A DNA stretch of 64,000 nucleotides from assembly GCA_958298945.1 (NCBI GenBank), contig OY282606.1, positions 57,797,920-57,861,919 of the forward strand. Reading direction: 5' to 3'. The DNA comes from Atherix ibis (taxonomy: Eukaryota > Arthropoda > Insecta > Diptera > Athericidae). The notes beneath the pieces were generated by a model. The model saw only the letters and a list, made by a program, of their open reading frames with translations. It was not told where the DNA came from and did no database searches. The position numbers and the translations under genes are program-made. Positions 12,227 to 23,647 of this stretch are shown one piece after another (within the stretch, counting starts at the first letter, position 1; each line of letters opens with the position of its first letter).

Positions 12227-13429
12227 TAGTTTATTTATTGGCCTTTTTTCTTTAAGTGAATCATTCAATTTGTCCAACTGATGGCAGTACACTTCAGATC
12301 CAATAACCTTTGCCATCTTTCTGGCAGTAGCATGATTCCGCGCTCATAAAATTTTTGTTCTTTGCTGGTAAAAATCTGATCCAAGTGATTTTTGATCTCC
12401 TCATTTGAAGTTAACGTTTTACTATCTAACCATTTTTGTAGAGATCGGAACAAATGATAATCGGAAGGTGCTAGGTCTGGAGAGTATGGTGAGTGTGGCA
12501 ATATATCCCATCCAAGCTCTAAAAGCTTTTGCCGAGTGGTCAAACTTGTATGTGGTTACGCATTATCCTGTTGGAACATTATACCTTTTCTATTGACTAA
12601 TTCTGGCCTTTTTTCTTTAAGTGAATCAGTCAATTTGTCCATCTGATGACAGTACACTTCAGAATTGATCGTTCTGTTGCTCGGTAGAAGCTCAAAATAA
12701 ACGATTTCTTTGAAAACCAACCAAACAGATAGCATAACCTTTTTTTTATGAATATTGGCTTTCGAAGTGCTTTGTGCCGGTTCATCTTTTCTATTCCAGG
12801 ATATTTTGCGCTTAACATTATTGTAGATAACCCATTTCTCGTCCCCAGCGATGATACGTTTCAAAAATAGGTCATTTTCTTGGCGTTTAAGAAGCAGATC
12901 ACAAACGTCTATGCGACGGCACAAATTTTTTTTCGTAAGACGATGAGGAACTCATATGTCAAGCTTTGAGATTAAACCTAGCCATTTCAAATGATCGAAT
13001 TCGATAAATTTAATCTCTCAGCGATATCACGAGTTGTTATTCGTCGGTTTGCATCAATTAATGCCTTTATTGTGTCTTCATTAGGTTCAACTGGCCTTCC
13101 AGAACATGGTGCTTCTTCGAAATCAAAATTGCCGGATCGAAATTTTGCAAACCAGTTTTGGCAGTCGCGCTCACTTAACACATTATATAATTTTTTTCAT
13201 GCTTGAACAAGAAAAAATGACGAAAATGCTGTTTTCACTTTCCATATTTAAAAGGGTATCAACCAAAAACGACTGTACAGAATCAATCGAATTTTCGAAA
13301 TCAGAAGTAAACTTGCTATGTCAGCTGCCAAAATACATATGATTATGCGGCTTAAGTGTGAAGTTGGTTGTGAAAAAATGCAATTAAGTCCTCTATTGGG
13401 AAAAAACAAAATTACTTTCCGAACAACCC
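12169..13429 (-). mobile_element. Rearranged mariner, family with TTGGGTTGTTCGG ends (copy 1)
   Basis: The outer end at 13429 has the repeat gggttgttcggaaag (reverse complement) next to TA. The other end is a back-to-back ITR hairpin at 12169-12226. Minus-strand transposase pieces in order: DCQNWFAKFRSGNFDF (12987-13181), GDEKWVIYNN with the first Asp and FQQDNA with the second (12556-12924), and SPDLAPSDYHLF with the third (12265-12543). Frames are broken. A segment of about 50 bp reading ttctttaagtgaatca occurs twice (about 12247 and 12611), so part of the ORF was duplicated into the C-terminal end. It is a non-functional copy. Confidence 0.8.
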
Positions 13430-14774
13430 TATACAATTGGAATATTTTTATCATATCCTATACAATGTTATCATTTCCTTAAAATGGTACGTCATATTCT
13501 GGTTTAAGACGGATCTATGGAACAATATTTGCCCTCACGTATGAGCATTGACTATTCCAAGACTCAATTAATAATGCAATTCTAGAATAATTTTCCGGTC
13601 ATTAGAGAAATTAAACTTAATAAATTGCGAAAGAATAGTGAAGGGTGATATGCATTAAACTTTTTTATAAGTTAGAAAAAAATTGTTTTAATGAGATAAT
13701 TTAATATCGCGTCGTATGGTATAGTTAGACCAGACAGTCGATTGAAAGTGATGATGCGATGGTAGTTTTTTTTGGAAAATTCGATGTATCTGATTCAATA
13801 GCAATTTGAGAGCATACTTGAAATTTTTTGACGCAAATGCGTAAATCCAATCAGGTTGCAGTAGTGGAAAATTTCACTTCGACTCAATAGTTAGCATAGC
13901 TACCAGCATCATCACTTAAGTTTTATATTATTTCGGTTCCATATTAGCACAATGTTGTAACCCAACCAACCCAATTTATGTATTGTTGTTAATATTGAAA
14001 ACCAATTTATGTTTTGTTGTGCATTGATACTGCCACTAATTAGTATAGTAAAAGAGTGTCCTCAATGGTTATTTTCACTTTTCTATTTTTGTAACGATTT
14101 TTTGTAAGGAGTTGAAGTCAAGACGGAGCAATTTTCCAAATTTGCAGAATGCGACAGAATAACGATCTCACAGACTCAGTCTGCTATTAATGTAATATTG
14201 TATCGTACCTTTGTAGTATCATTGGAAAGTTTTCAACGGTGTAGGACCGAAATGGACTTGACAACTATTGTAGTTGGCTCGTTTTTCAATGTGTGCCCAA
14301 TATGTGCAAAAAAATCTTCCACCAGTGGTCCAGTCTGCTTGTCTACGTATGGCTAAATATGTTAAATGCCATTTGATCAGTAGATGCGGCAAGTTTGGAA
14401 TTACATTTGGTAGGTTTCCCCACGTAACTTTATGGTATTCAGCGCTAACAATCTGGATGAGAACAAATGATGTTTTGTGGTCATCGGCAGCACCGTATGT
14501 AAGCAGAATTTTGAAAATATCTAATCTATCCAACAATTCAAGGAGAAGTTTCCTATAGATGGATGGATTGGTGTTTACCTTTATCCATCTACTTAGTGTT
14601 GTAGAAATTCGTAACTCCGCTGCTAATCAGAGCCAGCAATCCGATTTGGAGTGGATTAAATGTTGGTGAAAATAACCAAATTTTAACTTGTTTTGAAAAG
14701 ATCGTTATAAGCATAATTTGGGAAGCAAAAATTATAACATATAGAATCAACCAACCAAAACTTTTCTTTCAAAA
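13430..14774. other. Unassigned spacer
   Basis: No recognised product. Overlapping open frames exist on both strands at 14219-14558 (94-105 codons) in a less AT-biased patch. The minus-strand frame includes LDIFKILLTYGA, which is superficially ankyrin-like but a single weak match. I do not call a gene. Confidence 0.4.
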
Positions 14775-15216
14775 GGGTTGAAGTTGACTATATTGGCCGT
14801 TTTGTCATCCAATTTGTTAACATGTTCACAGAAAAAGGTTTACCATTTGTTATCATAATTCAAAACCGTATTAAAATAATTTATATTCATTATGAAAGTG
14901 GTCGATCTGTGAAAGCTGGTTTTTAAACCAGTTTTGTATTCAAATAATTCAGCTGAAAATCCAAGATCAGTTATTGAGCAACCATTACATTTATTACGTG
15001 TCACTGTATGGGCTAAAGGTACATATTCTTTCAAAAATGAGGATTGCTCTACAGTTATTGCCAATGGAGTACGCTACAGAGTTATGGTAACTAATTTTTT
15101 ATAAATTATGTTCGATGATATGGATGTTGACGACTTGTGGTTTTAAGAAGATGGTGTTACGTGACACACTTCCCAAGAAACGATCGATTTATTATAGATC
15201 AAATTCAATGGACGTA

Positions 15217-16507
15217 CGTGGGCTACTATATATATTTCTGGCCTAATAATGAAAATGCGAATATTTATCAACGAAAAAGGTTTTATTGTTTTTCAAAATA
15301 TTCTCCATCAAGATTTATACACTTTTGCATGCGCTCAAACCAATTTTCGAAGCACTTTTTCCACTCCGATTGAGACACCTCCAAAACATGGTTTTTGAAT
15401 GCTTCAACAGCATCTTCTGGCGACGAAAATCGTTGACCACGCATTTTTTTCTTGATGTGTGGGAATAAAAAGAAGTCATTGGGTGCCAAGTCAGGGCTGT
15501 ACGGAGGATGACCCATCAATTCGACGTTTTGTCCGGTCAAAAAGGCGCTGGTTTGAGCCGATGTGTGAGAGCTCGCATTGTCATGGTGCACAATGATTCG
15601 ACTTCTCTTGTTCGTTTTTCGAATTTCTCCGAAGACTTCAGGCAAACAAATGGTGGTGTACCACTCAGAATTGACCGTCCTACGTTGCACAAGCGGAACA
15701 GTCGCCACATGACCAGTTTTGCCAAAGAAACAAGCGACCATTTGCTTCGAAGTGCTTCTTCCACGAACAACTTTCGTTGGATTTGACTCGTCTTGGAAGA
15801 CCCACACGGTCGATTGCTGTTTTGTTTCGGGCTCATACGCATAGATCCATGATCGACCTGTGACGATCTTATAAACGTCTTTTGAAGCACCGCGATCGTA
15901 TTTTTTCAGCATTTCTTTACACCAATCCACACGAGCCTTTTTTTGAGCGATTGTCAAATTGTGCGGGATCCAACGAGAACAAACCTTTTTTACGGCCAGG
16001 TGTTCATGCAATATCGAATGTATGCTGGTGGGAGAAATGCCTAGGCATGCCTCTATCTCACGGTATGTCACATGACGGTCTTGCATTATCAGTTCACGTA
16101 CGGCATCGATGTTTTCTGGAACAACGGCTGTTTTTGGACGACCTTCACGGAATTCGTCTTTGAGCGAGCGTCGGCCACGATTGAATTCGTTGTACCAGTT
16201 TTTCACAGTGCTATAGGATGGTGCTTCATAGCCATACAAAGATTTAAGTTCATCGATGCACTCTTGTCGTGATAATCCACGTCGAAAGTTGTGAAAAATG
16301 ATCGCACGAAAATGTTCACGAGTTAATTCCATTTTTTTGCCAAATTGATTTTTTCAAGTCACTGTAAACAACACAAATGATAGTCGTACGTCAAAACGTT
16401 CTGAGTACGTTTATGCTAAAAAATGTCAAACTTTCCAATGGAAATGTCAGATCGCACCTGGCAACACTTAGTGTTGCCTAGGCCAGAAATATATATAGTA
16501 GCCTACG
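15217..16507 (-). mobile_element. Full-length mariner with 29-bp ITRs, nested
   Basis: The element is 1291 bp. The left end starts CGTGGGCTACTATATATA and the right end is its inverted copy (CGTAGGCTAC...), 28 of 29 positions equal. Both ends are flanked by the TA duplication (15215-15216 and 16508-16509). A small palindrome, ggcaacact/agtgttgcc, lies just inside the right end. Near-identical ends and an uninterrupted ORF indicate a recent insertion into the older DD41D copy. Confidence 0.93.
15283..16332 (-). CDS. Mariner transposase, full-length but first catalytic Asp missing
   Basis: A single 349-residue frame, the normal length for a mariner transposase, which would bind the ITRs and cut and paste DNA in the nucleus. 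The N-terminal helix-turn-helix pair spans residues about 1-110 (FRRGLSRQECIDELK, then the second HTH with GRPKTAVVPENI). The catalytic core has HHDNASSHT (second Asp) and SPDLAPNDFFLF (third Asp), separated by 34 residues as in DD34D mariners. Where relatives usually read TGDESW, this copy reads VTGRSWIYAYEPE, so the first catalytic Asp is absent. The start ATG sits just inside the 5' ITR region. Likely inactive unless complemented; it could still bind ends. Confidence 0.92.
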   Translation of the reverse strand: MELTREHFRAIIFHNFRRGLSRQECIDELKSLYGYEAPSYSTVKNWYNEFNRGRRSLKDEFREGRPKTAVVPENIDAVRELIMQDRHVTYREIEACLGISPTSIHSILHEHLAVKKVCSRWIPHNLTIAQKKARVDWCKEMLKKYDRGASKDVYKIVTGRSWIYAYEPETKQQSTVWVFQDESNPTKVVRGRSTSKQMVACFFGKTGHVATVPLVQRRTVNSEWYTTICLPEVFGEIRKTNKRSRIIVHHDNASSHTSAQTSAFLTGQNVELMGHPPYSPDLAPNDFFLFPHIKKKMRGQRFSSPEDAVEAFKNHVLEVSQSEWKKCFENWFERMQKCINLDGEYFEKQ

Positions 16508-16612
16508 TATAATTTCGCGAAGACGGATGACGATTGGACACCAAGATCATGTGATTGAATGCCGCTAGACTTCTTGTACGTGTATGTAACTGATAAGGTT
16601 TATGTTTTTAAA

Positions 16613-17006
16613 ATAGTCTACACACAACTCAAGAGCTCAAAAAAATAAAATTTTTTATAGTCTACACACAACTCAAGAGCTCATCTATAAAATTGAACCA
16701 CAATTATGGAAAAATGTGATTGAAAGGATCGATGCCTGTCAACGTAGTCATGGTAAATATTTGCCGAATATTATTTTTTATTCATAAATCATAAAGTCTT
16801 TACAATATATTTCAATAAAGAATGACGGAATTTTCATTCAAAATTTAAAAAAAAGTTCTAGTTTGTACGAGTAGACCCTGTATTAGGATTAAGCGGGATT
16901 CACTGGTTAGTCGAACAGTACGATGTACCGCTTATATATTTTACCCAGGCGGGATTTACTGGCTAGTCGACACAACGAAATGCACTTATATGTATATATT
17001 ACCCAG
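16613..17006. repeat. Two sets of local direct repeats
   Basis: A 27-bp word beginning atagtctacacaca occurs at 16613 and 16657. A unit of about 56-58 bp, beginning gcgggatt.actgg.tagtcg and ending acccag, occurs at 16893-16948 and 16949-17006. The first pair lies within the DD41D remnant, the second just beyond its end. Confidence 0.8.
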
Positions 17007-17089
17007 ATAAAAAAATATATTGTTGTTATTTCTGTTTTATGACCGTTGTTATATTCAAAGAAAAATAGTAAACTTTTCCTATAAATAAT

Positions 17090-17830
17090 TAAATGGCTTC
17101 GATGGTCCAGCTGTGCTTTTCACAGATGCTGCTATCGATTACCATATTACATCCTTTGCAATATGGCAATTGCCATGTTCGCAATCGGTACCATTATGAG
17201 TCTATCAGAAAGGGCTGCAAGTGAGTCCTGCTATACATATGTTAAATGAAGGCAAAACAAAGTACATGATGGCAGCGTCGGCGTTAAAGGTAACCTCAAT
17301 TAGCACTTGTAACATAAAAATAAGAGATTATAGATTCGAAAGACTTAAATCATTTTCCTATTTCGGGTCAAGGGTTTCAGCCGACAACAAAATGGAGGAA
17401 CAAATCGGTGCAACGCTGCTGGTAGCAAACAGAAAAATTCGATAATTCGAATTTCAAATAACATCGAAGTTACTGCTGAACAAGAAACTAGTTTTGCCAG
17501 TCCTCATGTATTCTTTAGAAACTTAGCCTCTAAATAAAAACCAGTGCGAACTTTTGCTGGCGTTTAAAATGAGGATCCTTCGAATATTTTTGGCCCCTTA
17601 CATAAGCGGTACCGCAATCGGAAGATCTTCTTCGGAAAGTTTAGAGTGGCTGTATTTATGGTCCTAGAAGACGAGATAGGCCTTTTCTTTAGTAGAGTCA
17701 CTGTGTTAGCCAGGATGCTAAAAACTTGATGGGAGTGTAAAACTGGGAGACGCAGCGCGAAACCGGGATATCTGCAGCTATTTTGATTCAACAAGCCTAG
17801 AAGGGATTCCCGGTTGTCGCGCCGTTAATG
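17090..17830 (+). mobile_element. Non-LTR reverse-transcriptase remnant (thumb region)
   Basis: Plus-strand 17221-17445 reads LNEGKTKYMM, then NIKIRDYRFERLKSFSYFGS, then RVSADNKMEEQIG and LVANRKI. This matches the stretch downstream of the FADD box in endonuclease/reverse-transcriptase elements (N..KTKYM, FEyLGS.IS.DN). It continues in another frame as LPVLMYSLET and FKMRILRIFLAP. Stops and frameshifts are present. The clade is unclear (RTE- or jockey-like). Confidence 0.6.
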
Positions 17831-18557
17831 ATGGTAAATGTAATTATCTTCAATGTAGTTTCCTTGGATAGCTAAGATCAGGTTAATCTTAACAGAGACA
17901 GCCGTGTAACAGAGACGTTGTTATCATGATGATGATGATAATAATAGTTTGCCCAACTAAAAAATATCTAGCAAATTTGAAGCACTTTACAGGAAAAGAT
18001 TTGAAAGAAAACTTGGAAATAGACACCCTTATCCAATATCAGTAGTTATTGAAAAAAGTGTACCGAGGAAACACGCATCCTTTTCCTTTCTGTCACAGCA
18101 AAACTAACCGTTTTACTATATGAATTGTAGTTTTTGTTTATTTTACTTCAAATAGTGAAAATCTAATAAAATACAAATAAAAAAATAGCATGATATATTA
18201 GATGAGCATTTTTATATAGCATAGAAAATAAGTTTTTCATATTATTGTTTTCCCAAATTTGCCGCAGTATCAAATGCAACAAATTCATATAGTTGGATTC
18301 ATCTATCATCTATGCGGATATTTTAGTATATTTTAAAATAGTTTCTGATATTATAAAATTTGTTCATGCTTGAAAAAGATATTTATGATTGCTAACTACC
18401 TTAACAGAATACACCGGGACTTCGCATAAGGCAAGAGTTGATAAGAGTTCGTTATGGTTCCAAAAACTAAGTTCTTTTCGTCTAAAGAACTTTTTAGTAA
18501 GACAACTTATAGTAAGATTCGCAGTTTTGGATATTAAGATAAAATAACAAGAATATA
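17831..18557. other. Spacer with no gene
   Basis: AT-rich sequence with a short ATG/ATA microsatellite around 17927-17946. Nothing recognisable. Confidence 0.5.
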
Positions 18558-19759
18558 CCAGGTGTATAAGCTTAAATCCGCTGTTTGGTCATAGATGGCG
18601 TGACTGAGCATATTAAGCCACACGCAGCCGATTTTTTCTTTGGTAATCATGTCTAGTTTTGTGCCAGAAAAAGAGCATATGCGGGAAGCTCTGCTTTTCT
18701 GCTTTAATTTGAAGAAATCGGCTGCCGAATCGCATCGAATGCTTATGGAGGCCTGTGGTGACAGTGCTTTATCGGAAACAATGTGCCGAGATTGGTTCGT
18801 CGTTTCAAAGACGGCAATTTCGACTTGTGGGAAAAGAAGCGCCCAAATCGGCCTAGGAAGGTTGGGGACCATTAATTGCAGGCTCTTTTGAAGACGATAC
18901 CCAATCGCAAAAAATGTTCACGGAGCAATTGGGTGTAACTTCACCAGCCATTTCCACGCGTCTGCGTGCCATGGGGAAGATTGAAAAGATAGGAAAATGG
19001 GTGCCGCATGAATTGAACGATAGGCAGATGGAGCGACGCCAAAACACATGCGAAATCTTGCTCGCCAGACAAAAAAGAAAGTCGTCCCTGCATCGGATTG
19101 TAAAAGGCGATGAAAATTCGATATATTTCGAGAATCCTAAACGTAAGAAATCGTGGGTTTATCCCGGCCAACCATCAACATCTTCCCCAAGACCAAATCG
19201 CTTCGGACGGAAAACGATGCTGTGAGTTTGGTGGGATCAGCAGGGTACCGTCTACTATGAGATGTTGAAACCTGATGAAACTGTCAATGCCCACCGCTAC
19301 CACCAACAACTGATCAAATTGTACCGTGCTCTGCGTGAAAAAAGGACGGATTATCAACAATGCCATGACAAGCTGATTTTCCTTCACGACAACGCACCAT
19401 CGCACACGTCAAAAATAGTCCGAAACTATTCTTGGAGATACTCAACTGCGAGGTGCTACCCCACCCCGCTTATTTACCAGACCTGGCCCTTTCCGATTAC
19501 CACCTGTTTTCGTCGATGGACCACGCGCTCGCTGAGCAGCACTTCGATTTCTACGAAGACGTCCGAAAATGGCTTAATGAGGGGTTTGCCTCGAAAGAGA
19601 AAGAATTTTTTTGGCGTGGTATCCACAAATTGCCCGAGAGATGGGAAAAATGTGTAGCTAGCGAGGGCAAGTACTTTGAATAAATTTGTTTTTGCTTTCT
19701 ATGAAAAAACATGTGTTTTTTTTGACTAAAAAGCAGCGGATTTAAGCTTATACACCTGG
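18558..19759 (+). mobile_element. Mauritiana-type (Mos1-like) mariner, copy 1, frameshifted
   Basis: The element is 1202 bp with perfect 26-bp ITRs beginning CCAGGTGTATAAGCTTAAAT, bounded by TA at 18556-18557 and 19760-19761. The order of parts follows Mos1: SSFVPEKEHMREALLFCF start (18640-18891), WVPHELNDRQMERR (18914-19225), FLHDNAPSHTSK with the second Asp (19262-19657) and DLALSDYHLF with the third Asp (19432-19683), ending GKYFE. Several frameshifts and at least one stop break it, and the first catalytic motif reads KGDENS. Two relatives lie at 50-51.2 kb and 53.06 kb. Confidence 0.9.
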
Positions 19760-21089
19760 TATATTTGAAAAGTTAATCGGATATAATAATTTTGAATGAA
19801 CAAAAGAGTTTCGTTTTAGCTCATCTCTAGTTTTCTTAAGAACAAGAGCTTCTCTATAAAAATATGATGCCTTAATTTTTGTTGCTGTACTTTAACTGAA
19901 TAGGTCTTTTCCAAATAATATCTTACTTTTATAAATTCATGAGTTAATTTTCTATTAAATAAACTGAATTCAAATTACTATTATAAAATTGGGTGGTATT
20001 TAAAATTATTAAAGATGTTTTACTATTAATCTTTTGAATTGCGGTTTTGAGTAAATTTACCATTTATTGGAAGGTCATGTACTTATGAACATTTTGTGGC
20101 TATGAGGCTATTTACAATTAATTTTAAATTTCTTCTTTACCTGCGAAAACTTGAACAAATATTACGGCTTTTCGTTTCAGTATTTTCTCGCCCAACCATA
20201 CCTTGCATTGGCTTTGAAATTTTTTTAATGCAATGCACGTATTCAGTACAAAATGTATAATTACTTATGCATATACATATTTATTTGTTTTTTTTCTGTA
20301 CCCTAAACACTATTTATTATATTCTTAGGCGCATGTAAATAAGTACGAGTGCATTAACGCATCCAAGTGAATGCTGTGCAAATTACCTTAAGAAGAAAAA
20401 CTAATTTTGCTATCACATTTTTTTATAGTAAATGACTCTAAGCAAATTTTTGTAGAAAATAACTCTACGTGTATAAATTGTATATTGTAGTAAGACGGTT
20501 CGGCTCTTCTTTTCTTGGATTTTTCACATTTATTTGAAGGAAGATCGTGTCTAGCTTCTGGTGAGTCTGTAAATAGTCTTAAAATTATTTGCTTCAATGC
20601 GCTCAAATGAAAGTTTCTTTTTCGCGAGTAAATATTCTTCTAGTATTTTATAATTTTTATTATTTCCATGTATTTATACAAAATGCTACGTTCCATAGGA
20701 AAGTAATAAAATTTTGTATACGTACGTATATGACCGTATAATAATACAAGGTAAAAATTTGTATTCAGGTTTAGTATGTTAAAGTGTTGCACTTTTCAAG
20801 TAAATAATGATTGGAAACACTATTAACAGTTTGTAAAAAGATTCAACTATTTTTAGAAACAGGGCATTTTTTTATAAATGAGAATATGGAAATAATTAAA
20901 ATTACCAAAAAAATTGGTCAACAAACATAACATTAACAATGATAAAAGAATTGGATGATTTTCATATAATAGTTTTGTAGTAATAATTCTGAATTTTAGA
21001 AAATTATGGAACGAAAATTTAAATTTTGAATTGGTATTGTTAATGAGAATGGCTTGTCTATGATTTACCACTTATCTCCAACAATACAA
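19760..21089. other. AT-rich spacer
   Basis: No supported gene, RNA or element. Short frames here (for example 20388-20606 and 20853-21071, minus) have no motif. Confidence 0.5.
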
Positions 21090-21560
21090 ACTTAGTATGA
21101 TAAATCAGTGATAAATGAAACAAACAATTAATTTATTCAACTAAAATTGATTTATTTTTTAGTATAGTAAAACAAAGTATATTGATTCTTTTAGATAAAT
21201 ACCATATACTTCGTCTTTTAACTTTTTTATAGCAACTGTGTAGTTCGATTTGCTAAACTCTGCTCAATTTCGATTATAACATCATAAATGGACGCAAATT
21301 TCTTCCCACCATGTTTGGAAATAGGAAAACTTTGCAGGAAGTTACATCTAGAGAATTTTGAAGCAGTTCATAAGGTTATTGTACTAATTTTGCTGTTGCT
21401 GTTGGCGGGTACATTGTCATGAAGAAACAAAATGGTTCTTTCCTGCGGATAGAACCATTTTTGCCTTCTTTGTTACACGTTTTCTAGTAGAAATCCATCG
21501 TTTTGCCTGAACTTTGGATTTTCATGCAAAAATTCAATTGGATTATGCTTACTTAATGCC
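21090..21560 (-). mobile_element. Deleted mariner remnant, same family as 0.7-1.6 kb
   Basis: The minus strand gives KRWISTRKRVTKKAKM, LHDNVPANS (second catalytic region, degraded HDNAPAH) and FLFPNM with broken frames. The region 21094-21330 repeats wording found at 682-950, including agtatgataaatcagtgata. Confidence 0.5.
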
Positions 21561-21599
21561 CTAACACTCCATTTAAGTTGTAACATGTTGCCTACACGT

Positions 21600-22116
21600 T
21601 ATTATGATATGTTTATATGCTGTCAAGGTGAACGGTGAACGTTATCGTGACAGGATAGCAAACTTTTTTATAGCAAGAGTTGAAAGACATGGACTTGGAT
21701 AATATACGGTTGCAACAGGATGGTGCCACTTGTCACACTGCATAAGAAAAAAAGGTCCTATTGCGAACGAATAATGAAACAATGAGATTTTATAACATTC
21801 GCTTTTTTCTCTATAACTACGTAAAGAGAAAGGTCTATGGCAATAAGCCCAAGACAATTTTAGAGCTGAAACACGAAATCATAAGCATTATACAATATAA
21901 TATTAGAGATACAGGCCGAACTATGCCGAAATGTCGTGAAATATTTTGTTACGACCATCCTGTGCTACCAGTGCAGTCGTGGCAGGCATTGGGCGAAAAT
22001 AAAATTTTATACATTAATGCCATAAACTAAAAAACATGATGAATTAAAAAAAGCATCCCCAAAAATGTTTAGATATTTTATTCAAAAAGGAAAGCTACAT
22101 TCTTATTGAATGACCC
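21600..22116 (+). mobile_element. DD41D-type transposase remnant, 3' half
   Basis: The plus strand reads VNGERYRDRIANFF, then LDNIRLQQDGATCHTA (second Asp kept), then YNYVKRKVYGNKPKTILELK in 21761-22030. The block between them that would carry the third Asp is deleted. The right end tattgaatgaccctat resembles the ITR of the 43.75-45.05 kb element (TAGGGT...CAATAAGA), so they are probably one family. Confidence 0.6.
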
Positions 22117-23045
22117 TATCGAATAGGAATTGTTAATTTTTGACGGAATGCACCAGGTAAATGAAATTATACTTGTATTTTGTTGATTTCTTTAGTTTAT
22201 TTTGAAAATGCAAAAAAAAGATAAGTTATCTGGGATTTGAATGGCTCTGGAAAGTATACTGTGGTTAAAATTAGAATGCCTTCTTAGAATTCTGAACTTT
22301 TAGAATAGCAAAAACAATATTCTTAAAGAAATCTTTTCGCTATTTTCCACTCTGATGACTTAAAGAATTTATACAAAATGAGATAGAAATTTAGTTCTCA
22401 GACAAATATAAAAATTCAGAAAAAAATATTACAAAATCTTACCAAAAATATTTTAAAATTCTTATTAAAGGCGAAGGTTAAAATTAGTTATGGTGTTCCG
22501 CCCTAAATTTCAAAGAACTTCCCATTTTATATTGAATGTGGAGCTAATAAAGAAATTGTTTTGGCAGACCGAAGGTTTACATATTATGATAAATCTACTG
22601 TATCTATCACATTTTAGATTTAGATTTTTAATCTTAAATAGTACTTGCCTATAAAAACTATTTGTCTTATAAAAATCCATAACTTGGATACCTTGGGTAT
22701 TAAAATAATTTTAAGAAAAGAGTTTATGGCTAGTATTTTAAAATTTTAAAAATTAAATTGCCAAAAAAAAATTAACGGTTTAATAAAACAATTTTTTTTT
22801 ATATGAAGTATTTTTTAATATTTATTCATAATTCAAATTAATTGACATATTTAAGCAAAATTCAAAAGATACTCTAATATGTTTAGTTTAAATTTTGAAT
22901 TTAATTAAATTAATTCGATTGATTTAAGTATTCATAAAGCAGGTTAATTAATATCTGCAAAAATATCTACTAAAAATATTAAACTCTAATTTTTAATAGT
23001 AAAACGTGGTTAATATACTCATATACATATTAAAACTTTTTTAAT
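22117..23045. other. AT-rich spacer
   Basis: No recognisable features. High A/T, no long frame. Confidence 0.5.
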
Positions 23046-23647
23046 GGGCCTGAAATTGGCTATGTTACCTATTTTGTCATTTAGTTTTATAAAAGATTGC
23101 TAATTATTAAAATGTGTTTAATTTTGGTTGAAAGTCGTATTAATATAATTCAAAACTATTATGTGGAAATGGTCGATCTGTGGAAGCCACATTTCGTAAA
23201 ATTCGCGATATTTTTGGATAAAAATCAAGAATTTGGTGGATAAATTTGATTTTACTGGTTTGGTACAAAACATATCAACAATAACACATGTTCGTACAGG
23301 CCATTCAGCTGAAAATATTGCTTCAGCGATTGAAAGTGTTGCAGAGGATCAAGTTTTATATCTCAATAACGTTCTCAATAATTGAGCCTCTCAACAATGA
23401 CCATAAGTCGTATTTTGTATAAGAATTTGGCTCTTAAGCCTTATAAGGTCCAGTTTATGCCATCAGATCATTTTCATATTCGAAATTTCACTGATTGGAT
23501 CATTGAACAAGGTGCTGGTTTTTCAGAAAAAATCATCTCGAACGAAGCTCATTTTCACAATGTTAACAAGTAAAATTGCTTCATTTGGCCATCTTAAAAA
23601 CCAAAAGCAGTTATTGAAATAATAACAGTATTATTACTGCCACTGTA

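Larger units (their letters stand above)
14775..16879 (+). mobile_element. DD41D-type element remnant, split by a younger mariner
   Basis: Plus-strand pieces left of the insertion: IQNRIKIIYIHYESGRSVKA near 14860-14930, VIEQPLHLLRVTVW near 14970-15010, GVRYRVMVTNFL near 15065 and DVDDLWF*EDGVTRHTSQET near 15125-15175. The family text resumes to the right at 16510 (ttcgcgaagacggatgac) and matches the copy at 23-25 kb. The middle is deleted and stops are present. Ends GGG/CCC at about 14775 and 16879 are approximate. Confidence 0.65.

Noticed and set aside
14219..14558. Ankyrin-like protein on the minus strand
   Set aside because: Only one short LDIFKILLTYGA-like match, no second repeat, and an equally open frame on the other strand.
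15508..16272. Several open frames antisense to or overlapping the intact mariner transposase
   Set aside because: Shadows of the 349-codon transposase in other frames; no motifs of their own.
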